NCBI RefSeq assembly: GCF_001649575.2
Contig: NC_051445.1
Coordinates: 24,559,702 to 24,623,701, forward strand
DNA length: 64,000 nucleotides
Direction: 5' to 3'
DNA from: Kryptolebias marmoratus
Lineage: Eukaryota; Chordata; Actinopteri; Cyprinodontiformes; Rivulidae
The notes under the pieces were generated by a model that had not been told where the DNA came from, ran no database searches, and was given only the letters and a program-made list of their open reading frames with translations. Below are positions 10,378-20,100 of this stretch, piece by piece; within the stretch, counting starts at the first letter, position 1, and each line of letters starts with the position of its first letter. Position numbers and translations under genes: made by a program.

Positions 10378-12917
10378 GTGTCAAAATGGAAGAGAGCCTC
10401 CCTCCTGGCACCAGCTTGAAATGCACAATCTGTAACTACACGGCAGATTCTCTTATTACATTCCAGCATCACATCATGTCTCACCTGTCACAGGCGGCCT
10501 TCAGATGCAATCACTGCCATATCAGCTTCCAGAGCCACAGGGAACTCTTACAGCATCAGGACTTACATGGGCACGGCAGCAAACTTCACAGGGAAGGCGA
10601 CGGCACTGAGCATTCCCCCAGGGGGCCCGAGGAGAGCCTCCAGCAGCAGCAGCAGCAGGCCCGCGCTGAGCTGGCCAACAGGAAGGATGCTCTGCTGGGA
10701 AGTCCCAAAGGGGCCCTCAGCAAGGAGACCAGCACAGACGGAGAGGCTGACAAGGCTGAGAAGAAGCCCATGCTGACTGCTCAGAAGGGAGAGGCCCACC
10801 CAGGCAGCAAAGCCAGTTTTTCCTACACTAGGATCAAATCGGAGCCCTCCAGCCCCCGACTGGCCTCCTCCCCGGTGCAGCATAACATGCCTACATTTCC
10901 CATGGGCCCCTTCTTGTCTCAGTTTGCCTTCTCCCAAGACATTTCGGTAGTCCCGCAGGCTTCAGAGATTCTGGCGAAAATGTCAGAGCTAGTTCATCGG
11001 AGGCTCCGCCATGGAGGAAATAGCTACCCCCCTGTCATCTACAGTCCTCTGATGCCCAAGGGGGCCACCTGTTTTGAATGCAATATCACCTTCAGCAACC
11101 TGGATAACTATTTAGTCCATAAAAAGCATTACTGTAACAGCCGCTGGCAGCACATGGCAAAGTCTCCTGACTTCTCTGCGCTCTCAGATAAGGTTCCTGA
11201 AGCCGTGAGCCCTAACAGTGGTCACAGTTCTGTCAGCTTGTTGGCTGGCTGCCACCCAACAGAGGCTGACAGCCACCTCATGCAGTCTGCTTGCCTGAAC
11301 TCCAACGTGCTGGACATGATCAATGCTGGGGCTAAAGGGCCTGATAAGGATCTAACAGGACAGGTGAAAAAGGTCTCTACCCCGACTGGAGCAGAGGAGA
11401 GGCTCAATGGGAAGCAGATGGAGGGGAAAAGCCCCAGCACAGGTTTAGTGGAAAGTGATAATGATCCCACCAAGACAACTTGCGAAGCCTGTAACATTAC
11501 CTTCAGCCGTCATGAGACTTACATGGTCCACAAGCAGTACTACTGCGCCACTCGCCATGATCCCCCCATGAAACGCATGTCCAGCAACAAGGTTCCCTCC
11601 ATGCAGAGAACCATGAGGACCCGCAAGCGCAGGAAGATGTATGAAATGTGTCTCCCCGATCAGGACCATCAAAGGCCTCCATTGGCTCAGCCAGGTTTTC
11701 TAGGAGTTCCTCCTTTAAACCCTTGTACATCTCAAGAAGCTGTGGAGAACTTAGCTGACCGCTTCCACCCTCGCTGTGATATCTTCCCTGGGATGGTACC
11801 CAAACACCTGGAGGCCTCTCTGACTGTCACTAAACCTATCCTGGCTCCTAAATGCAACACTGTGGAGCAGCAGGAGCTGGATGCACCTATTGATCTCAGC
11901 AAAAAATGTTCACCAGTCCCTGACAAGACATGTAGCTCTCCTAAAAGACTTTTGGACTATCACGAATGTGCAGTGTGCAAGATAAGTTTTAACAAAGTGG
12001 AGAACTACCTGGCACACAAACAGAACTTTTGTCCTGCGACAGCCGCCGCTGCGGCTGCTGCGGCTGCTGCTGCTCAACAACAACAACAGCCACAACAGCA
12101 GCAGCAACCCAGTGAGAGCACCCTGGAGTCCAACATGTTCCCGGATGTGAAGAGCGAAGGAAATAACAGTCCCGATGACAGCTACGATAAGAGCCCTGGC
12201 AAATGTGAGAAGAATGGGAAGGTGATGGTGCAGAATGGAGGCATGTTCCCCCCTCACCTGGGGCCTGTGCCAGGACTTAAGCCTTTTCCTGAGCCCCAGC
12301 TCATCACATCAAAAGACGAGAACAAGAATATGTTTCTGCCTCACTGCCTTTATCCTGGAGCAATAAAAAAGGTGAAAGGTCCTGAGCAAATATCGCCGTA
12401 TTTTGGGATAAAGCCAACTGATTATGTGACTGGGGGGTCTGTGATGCAGGGAGAGACCGGAGAACAGGAGCAGAGTCTCAATGGAGGAGGAGAGACAGGG
12501 GCAGCTAGAGAGCAGACTCCACAGCCAGCTGCAAACGGCTGCCCCCACCCTGGGAAGGAACCCCTTCCCCTCCTGCCCAAAAACAGGGGCATGGTCATTG
12601 TTAACGGGGGGCACAAGCCAGAGGAGCGATCAGGCACGGCCCCACCACAGCAGGAGAACCAACCCCAGACAGAGAGCCAACCCTCCAACCCTTCACCCAC
12701 ATGGGCCACCGAAAACCAGGCCGACTCCAACGAGAACATGTCACCCCCCTCGAAGTCTCCCACTGAGGAGGCAGCGCCCGCTGCCAACAAAGGCGTGAAC
12801 GGCTCTGGAAGTGGCAAATACTGCCGCCTCTGTGACATCCAGTTCAACAACCTATCAAACTTTATTACCCATAAGAAGTTTTACTGTTCATCACATGCTG
12901 CAGAGCATGTGAAATAA
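10378..12917 (+). CDS. zfpm2: zfpm2 (FOG2) large terminal coding exon
   Basis: The exon completes a split Gly codon and reads [10 protein letters not shown] on to AAEHVK and TAA at 12915-12917. Counting from the first Met (10386), it encodes C2H2 fingers near residues 13 and 40, then C2HC fingers beginning near 229 (CFECNITF), 366 (CEACNITF), 528 (CAVCKISF) and 813 (CRLCDIQF). FOG C2HC fingers of this kind include the ones that contact GATA factors. PIDLSKK at 501-507 is the CtBP-recruitment motif, RTRKRRK at 411-417 a nuclear-localisation-like patch, and IKSEP and VKSEG fit SUMO consensus sites. The N-terminal NuRD-binding motif known for FOG proteins would lie upstream of the window. Unlike the mammalian protein as I recall it, this one has six Gln (10641-10658) and an 11-Ala plus Gln-rich tract (12042-12107). 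Teleosts have two zfpm2 paralogues and I cannot tell which this is. Confidence 0.98.
10641..10658 (+). repeat. (CAG)6 glutamine run in zfpm2
   Basis: Six consecutive CAG codons in the linker between finger 4 and finger 5 encode a glutamine run. Codon purity suggests recent slippage. Confidence 0.95.
12042..12107 (+). repeat. Poly-Ala/poly-Gln coding repeat in zfpm2
   Basis: Eleven alanine codons (12042-12074; mixed GCC/GCT/GCG) are followed by five Gln, Pro and five Gln (12075-12107; mixed CAA/CAG). They lie directly after the C2HC finger beginning near residue 528 and enlarge the linker to the last finger. Confidence 0.95.
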
Positions 12918-14030
12918 GTCGAGAAGAAAAACAAAAACAAACAAAAAAAAACAAACAAACTTGCTCTTCTTCTCCTTACCAGACATTTCCTTCAGACTTT
13001 TACTCCTTTTTCTCCTTTGTTTTGGTACACTGTTGTGTCTGGAATAGTGCATCATGCAGTGCTGAACGCTGCTTGTGGACAATCAAGAGAAGCTTCTTCT
13101 TTCATCGTTTTAAGACTTAAAATGCAAAACCATTGGTTTTAAAAAAAAGAAAAAAGAAAAAAAGAAAAACTGAATCAAGAATAATATTGGTGCCACGTTC
13201 ACATTAATTTATTTTACAATCAGTATTATTAGGAGTAGTGATCTTAATTTACATTCAAAAGGAAATTTATATCAGAGTTGTTTGTAATGTTATTGTATAG
13301 TCATTCTTGTGTAGCACACATATTGTTTACACTGTATTGTAGGCTCAATGAAACAATAAACAATACAAAAATGAGATGCATTTTAGACACAAAAATAGCT
13401 ACTGAGGCACTTGTGTATTCTTATTTGCTGTACCAGTTTCTGTATGCTCAAAATGTCTCCTGCAGATTTCTACTAATGACTTGTTCGCCTTACAAATCAC
13501 CATTTAGGGGTGATTTCCAGGCGCAAGGCTGCATCTCACATTTTGGCATATATATACATGGCTTTGCATACATATGTGGCTGTTTGTCCCTGTCTCTTTT
13601 GTTCAACTCAGATGTGGATGTTTTCATGAGGAAGACGACATTCTTGTATAGTACTCGTATTTCTGTTTGATGATACACTTTGTTCTCCCTTTTTGAAATT
13701 TGCTCTCAATGCAATACTTTGTAAATGAGGGAACATTACTGAAAGCAGTATTATGAAATGGGGACTGTGCATATAATTATTTGTAACCCCGCAGGGAAAG
13801 GGAAAAAAAAAGGAAGCTGTACAAGAATTAAGTTTATTGCTGATGAACAAGCTGGGTGGGAGGTCAGTGGGGGTACTGATGTAAAATGATCATTCCAATG
13901 TCCTGATTATGGGAGAAAATGTTTCTTAAACGTTGTTGCTATGCATGTATATGGATGGAATTAAATTCCAGATCTGTTGGAAATTTTTATTTTAATGTGG
14001 TGTCATAATTAAACTTAAATCCTCAGGATG
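12918..14030 (+). other. zfpm2: zfpm2 3' UTR (inferred extent)
   Basis: AT-rich, largely unique DNA after the stop codon. Candidate polyadenylation hexamers are AATAAA at 13355-13360 and ATTAAA at 14008-14013, just before repeat sequence begins. The end is inferred, not shown. Open frames of up to 130 codons here are treated as chance. Confidence 0.6.
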
Positions 14031-14069
14031 AACCAAGTGGTCTCTTCTTCTTTTGTTTTTACAAAAAAC

Positions 14070-14850
14070 ATCTGCACACAGTATACAGTATACGGACAGA
14101 CACATTTGTTAATATCCTTTGTTGAAAAAACTTAAATCTGACAAAAGTAACAAGAAAAAAACAAATTAATGAAAATCAGTCACTGCTTTTGAAATTTGGT
14201 TCAGTAGAGTCCTTTAAAAAAACAAAAAACAAAAACAAATGAAACTGGCCTTGACAAAAAGGATGAAGCCCACAGCCTAATATTTTGTTACACAACCTTT
14301 TGGGCCACTCCTCATAAACAACACTGCTCCATCTGTCTCAGGTTTGAAGGGTTCCTTCTCCTGACTGCATGTTTCAGCTCAACAGGATTTAGATCAAGGC
14401 TCAGAGGTCACTTCAGAACGGTCCAATGTTTGGTTCTGAGTCATTCCTGTTTTTTTAGCTGTATGTTTTGGGTCATTATCCTGTTAGAGGACCAATGACC
14501 TGAGACTGAAACCAAGCCTCCTGACACTGAGCAGCACATTTCACTCCAGAATGTCTTGATAGTCTTGAGATTTTATTTCACCCTGCAATGATTCAAGACA
14601 CCCCGTGTCTGTGATCATAGAGCTGATGTGTCTTACCAAAGGACTCCAGTTTTGTCTTGTTCCAGTCTCGCTTTTTTATGGTTTGCTTTCAACAGTGGTT
14701 TCCTCCTCTGTTGTGTTCTTTGGCTCCACTTTGGCTGAAACAGTGACTGATGGTGCAATCTTACACTGATGTACCTTGATGTTAGAGTTCTCTTCTAAAC
14801 TCTTTGGAAGTTGTTCTCAAAGGCCTTTGATTAAAAAAAATAAGTATAAG
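14070..14850 (-). mobile_element. Degenerate Tc1/mariner remnant
   Basis: Read on the minus strand, fragments resemble the catalytic half of a Tc1 transposase: a CLES..G.IKSQDYQ-like block and, after frameshifts, QDNDPKHTAK near 14470. Its left end (about 14120-14260) shares the block CAAAAGTAACAA...GAAAATCAG and ATGAAACTGGC followed by AACAAAAAGGATG with the Tc1 copy at 42925-43800. Stops and frameshifts throughout mean it is inactive. Confidence 0.6.
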
Positions 14851-15155
14851 TAAATAGAAATATCTGCCTTTATTAAACAAAATAAGCCACAAATAAATAT
14901 CAAATCTAGTCATTTTCTTATTTTTTAAGTATATGCTTTATTATTTATTGGATACCTATACAACTAATTTTACATAAATATAGTAAGAAGTCACAAAATG
15001 TTTTCTTTCCCCTCTTCATAAGACTTTAGTCTTTATCTTTGACCTAACATGTAAAAACAACAATAAATGTTAACAATTTATTGTAAATCTGATTTCATAT
15101 TGTAGCAAATTATATTTTTTGATATGCAATATTTTTACAACACAGTAATGACTGA
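14851..15155. other. AT-rich spacer, no feature seen
   Basis: AT-rich sequence between two Tc1 remnants. Nothing recognisable. Confidence 0.5.
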
Positions 15156-16297
15156 CACTATATTGCCAAAAGTATTCACTCGTCTCCCTTCACACACATA
15201 TGAACTTGAGTGACCTCCCATTATTAATCTATATGGTTTAACACAATGTTGGCCCACCTTTTGCAGCTATAACAGCTTTACCTCTTCTGAAAAGGCTTTC
15301 CACAGGTTTAGGAGTGTTTATGGGATTTTTTGACCATTCTTCCAGAAGAACATCTGTGAGGTCAGACACTGATGTTGGACAGAAGGTCTGTCTCACAGTC
15401 TCTGCTCTAATGCGTCCCAAAGGTGTTCTGTTGGGTAGAGGTCAGGACTCTGTGCAGGTCAGTCAAGTTCTTCCACACCAAACTCGCTCATCCATGTCTG
15501 TATGGACCTTGCTTTGTGCACTGGTGCAGTCATGTTGTTGGAACAGGAAGGGGCCATCCCTAAATAGTCCAAAATCTCTTGTTATGCTGAAGCATTAAGA
15601 GTTCCTTTCACTGGAACTAAGCAGCCAAGTCCAACTCCTGAAAAACAACCCCACACCATGATCTCCCCTCCACCAAACTTTACACTTGGCACAATGCAGC
15701 CAGACAAATACTGTTCTCCTGAAACCCAGACTTATCCATCAGATTGGCAGACAGAGAAGTGTGATTCGACTCTCCAGAGAACACGTCTCTACTGTATCTG
15801 ACGTTTTGCACTTGGTGATGGAAGGTTTGGATGCAGCTGTTCGGTCATGGAAACCCATTCCATGAAGCTCTCTATGCATTATTCTTGAGGTAATCTGAAG
15901 GCCACATGGAGTTTGGAAGTCTGTATCTGTTGACTCTGAGGAAAGTTGGTGACCTCTGTGCTCTATGAGCTTCAGCATCTGTTGAGCCCGCTCTGTGAGT
16001 TTAAGTGGCCGAGTTGCTGTCCTTGTCAATCACTTCCTCTTTGTTATAATACCACTAACAGTTGACTGTAGCAAGGAAATTTTATGCTTGGACTTATTGT
16101 ACAGGTAGCATCCTGTCATGGTACCACTCTGGAATTCACTGAGCTCCTGAGAGTGACCCATTCTTTCACTAATGTTTGTAGAAGCAGTCTGCATGCCTAG
16201 GTGCTTGATTTTATAAATCTGTGGCCATGGAAGTGATTGGAACACCTGAATACAATTATTTGGATGGGTGAGTGAATACATTTAGCAATATAGTATA
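15156..16297 (-). mobile_element. Tc1/mariner transposon copy, inactive
   Basis: About 1.1 kb with inverted ends: left ACACTATATTGCCAAAAGTA, right (reverse complement) ATACTATATTGCTAAATGTA, each continuing TTCACT. The minus strand carries transposase pieces. One near 15739-16029 contains MGFHDRTAASKP. Another at 15238-15420 contains DLTDVLLEEWSKNPIN followed by VIAAKGGPT, the usual C-terminus of fish Tc1 transposases. The frame is broken between them, so the copy is dead. It lies in the gap between the two convergent genes. Confidence 0.8.
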
Positions 16298-17018
16298 AGT
16301 TGTTTTTATTTTATGTTTTAAGAAAGTTCTCTGGCTCTGGACAAACTTAATTTAATGGGAGAGGGAGCAGAAATGGCTCTTTTGACTATAAAAGTTTAGA
16401 AATAAGCATAAAATTCATGCAAAAATTATGAGATTTGTTTTTGAAAGAGCAAATTCATTTATTTTCAATTTACAAAAGTCCAAAACAGAATTCCATGTCT
16501 GGTTGTAGCTCAATTACATGCAAGTAACAAAGAAAAGTGATGCAATGGAGCAAAAAGAACCCAAAGTACTTTCGCTTTTAGCTTTAACATGGCAGAATAT
16601 TAAAACAGAACTGAATGAGATAAAAGTATTGAGTTGAGCGGTGTGTCAGTGTGTGTGTGTGTGTGTGTGGCCTTTTACCTTGATAAGGAATAATGTATTA
16701 ATTTTTTGCACTGGCCAATCTGGCGAAGAGCCTGAAATAACAACTTGAAAGATAAGATGAATCTAAGACAGAAAACATTTCATCACACTGAGTACCCCCC
16801 AGTTATCTTCAATTAAAAAGCTTCCAATGAAGCAGAGCTGCGCAAAAACATGTTCTGAAATTGACTTTCTGATGAACCTCAGCAGACATGTAGACAATCT
16901 CCACAAACTGCTGCGGAGAAAAGGTAAAAAGATAAGCTGAATATTTGATTGAATATTTAAAACCTATTTGATTATTACTCGCCCCGTGTCTGGGGCGTCC
17001 CTCCTTTCTGGCCACGGG
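16298..17018 (-). other. Probable 3' UTR of the pseudo-hydrolase gene
   Basis: The region after the stop codon (minus strand) has no Tc1 sequence and contains a (GT)n run at 16649-16669. On the minus strand AATAAA lies at 16463-16458, about 560 bases past the stop, so the UTR plausibly ends near 16440. This is inference from the hexamer only. Confidence 0.45.
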
Positions 17019-17186
17019 TCACTCGCTCTGCTGTCTGGCTTGTCGCTGGCTCACCAGCTTCCACAGGTGCTGGCTGATGGCAGATGGCTTCTTGTAGATC
17101 ATTCGCCGGTCTGCTCCTTTTATGTGAATGTGATTGGCTGATGGGTAGGATTCCTTCAGGAACCTCTTTTGATGTTCAGCTACCAT
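17019..17186 (-). CDS. Pseudo-hydrolase exon 11 (C-terminus)
   Basis: Acceptor CCAG, then 56 codons from MVAEHQKRFLKES to the TGA at 17019-17021 (residues 329-383). It contains HIHIKGADRRMIYKKP. In active alpha/beta hydrolases the catalytic His follows G-x-G at this point, but here it is Arg355 (followed by Arg356). The closing helix ISQHLWKLVSQRQ is typical of the fold's end. Confidence 0.93.
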   Translation of the reverse strand: MVAEHQKRFLKESYPSANHIHIKGADRRMIYKKPSAISQHLWKLVSQRQARQQSE

Positions 17187-20100
17187 CTGGTGCAGGGAGA
17201 ATATGATTTACAATGTTACTGGAGCATTGTTCAGGCACTGTACCGGACTTTCTGCTGCAGGATGAAGCAAACACACTCACTTGGTTTAGGTGCTCTGGCA
17301 TTTGCTCATCAAAGGACTCCCCAGTGAGCACGCTCACTGAAATCTTGCCGGAGATGGGTTTAAATTTTGTTATATCCCTTTAAAAACACAACATATCGTA
17401 ATTATTAAGTGCAAAAATGTGATGTTTCTTTGAATTAGATTTATGTTAGGAGCTGAAACGCGCACAGAAATGTGTCTGCATGGTTGTCATACCTTACTTG
17501 AGCTGCACTTTCATTCATGAAGTAATGCTCATCTACAGCACTGCTTTGGTGGGCCGGGTTACAGAGGAGGTACTTCTGTTGGAGGCAGAGACACAAAAAC
17601 TGAACCTGACCTCGAGCACACTACTTGTATAAGAAGAAACTCATTCTATATAAGTCAAAACACACACGAACTGTAGAAATTTAATAAAGTTCTAATACAT
17701 TAATAATTAAAGGCCTAGCATTCCTTGAAGGAATGCTTTTTGCCCGCCGCCTTTCCAGAGTTGGTCATTTTTGTTTGCTAACGTTTCTTAGCTGTGGCGG
17801 CCATCTTGTGGCATTCATTAGGTGACTTCAAAAATGATTCAGTTGTAGATGTTAATCCATGGACTTCAATCTGTCCTGGGTGTACCCCACCTCTTGCACA
17901 ATGATCGCTGGAGATGGGTACCAGCTCCCCCACGACCCAGCAAAGAAAAAGCGGGTCAAAAAAAAATTGATGGATGGACAGATGTACATCCAATGATTAC
18001 TTTCCAGGAGATTCATTACAATCTGCCCAGTAGTTCATGAGATATTTTACTAACACGCACATTATTACATTTGCACAAGAGTTGAAATACCACAAAGCTA
18101 TACAATTACTTATTGAAGCCCATTCTACTGCAGTCAAACTGGTGTCGAGTTGTTCCGTGGAGCTGAAACACTGATATCACATGTGAAATCTGAGTGACTG
18201 AGAAGCTCAGGGCCCGGAGAGTTCGCCACGCCAAAGAAAAAGAAATGAGCAGATTTCCTTTTAACCGTATCCATCATCCACATGTGATGAGCCCAGATAG
18301 CTTTGGTGCCATTGACATTGTAACAAACAATTCTGCTCCAGCTCAATTAGGCAGCGCTTACAGAACATGCCCTTGAGAAATGGACTGCATGCTCCGTTGG
18401 ACCTCGGTTCTGCTTCTGACTGCGTGCGTGCATGTGTGTACATTATAACCTTCGCGAGCCTGTCGACAAAACCCCGTTTTTTTTTTTCCACTGTCCTTGG
18501 AGAATTCGAGCACAATGATGTCCTTATCTCCTTGCCAACAACTGTAATAGTTGAAAAGCTGAAATGGGTCCCTCATCGCCGCTGCCATCGAATCATGGGT
18601 GGCTGGCGGCAGAGAACAAAACGTCTTAACGAACAGCTAACATTCTTCCCCGAGCAGACGTCATTGCATCAAACAAGCAGAAAATAAAAAACGAGGATGC
18701 TGAACGGATGACAGAAAAATGTCACAGAGGACTATTAAAGGCTAAGTATTTTTCTTTAATGAAAGAAATAAAAGGCTTTTGAGAGCAAAAAGAACCGAAA
18801 ATTTCCTGAAGAAAGTTTGAGAGTGACAATCCAACTGCTACCTGAAATTCCAACAAACATCAACTTTGTTTTATAAAACCCACACACACTGCACTCTGAA
18901 ATCTGCAATTGTTGACGGCTAGTTGGCACAGCATTAGCGAGGAAGTCTCCGGAATGTCTCGTTACGTTTGCAGTTGGTCTCAGTTTCCTCGCTTCAGTCG
19001 CAGAGGCATGCAGTCTTGTCGCTTGAATTTTGAACATGTTCAAAATATGTGTGCAGCATTTTTTTTTTTTTCCATTGTTGGCGTCTCCAAGTCATCTCCA
19101 ACCCATCTCAATGTTGTCACAGGCATCTCCAACCCATCTGAAGAGTGAAAGAGCTGTATTTTGACACCTGTACCGTCAAGGTGTGGGGAAAAGGAGGCGA
19201 ACCCAGACTGCAGACGCTTGGTAAAAAAGGAAAACTAATTTATTACAACAGAATCAAAAACAATGAGCTGACGTGGCAGCAAAAACTAGACACAACAAAA
19301 TCCAAAACACGGAGGAGCAACAGGAGGCGAGACATGAAACGACGAGGAGGTGACAGGTGACAATGAACCGGCAGAGAGGTAGAGAACGTGACCAGGTTTT
19401 AAACACAGAGGGTAACGAGGTAAGAGGGCGCAGGCGAGTGATGACAACTTCAGGCAGGTGGAGATGGGCGTGGCAGGAGAACGAGAGACAGACTGAGGAG
19501 AAGTGAATGATGGCTGAGGCACAGGGAACAAGATAACCGAATAAAATAAACAATAAACTCAAACTGAAACAAGACGAACTGAATACAAAAACCCAAATCC
19601 TGACATGGACTGGAGCTGTCCTCTGACAAAAACCTGTCCAGGTGTAAAAAACGACCCAATGATAGATAACAGTTACTTAAAAACTCATCTAAATCTACCC
19701 ATCTTCATTTAAAAGTGTATTCGAGTGGAATAAATTAAAAATGTGGCGGTGTCTGCCAAGGTGGGTGAAATAATGTGTGCAGTCTAGAATACAGTTTTGG
19801 ACAAAAAAAAGCCATGATTTTCAAAATTTACCTGTGCAAAACACAGCAACGCTGGTTTCAAACTCTTAGAATTCAGTCAGACTGAAACAAAAATTTGTGC
19901 ATTTTTTCATAATATTAAGTCAAGTCTGAGTCAGCAACTAGTTTCTCCAACAGTCTCAGCCCAGTGAGATACAACATTAAATCTTACAGCAGTGAGAGAC
20001 ACCCTGGGTGAAACAAGACAAAAATGCCTACGTTTCGATGTATAAACTGTATAAATGTAACATTTGTAACATAAAGAGGAGCTCAAAATTTAGTGTGACA

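Noticed and set aside
13278..13670. 130-codon plus-strand open frame after zfpm2
   Set aside because: Lies in the 3' UTR, composition and peptide look like non-coding AT-rich DNA, no domain.
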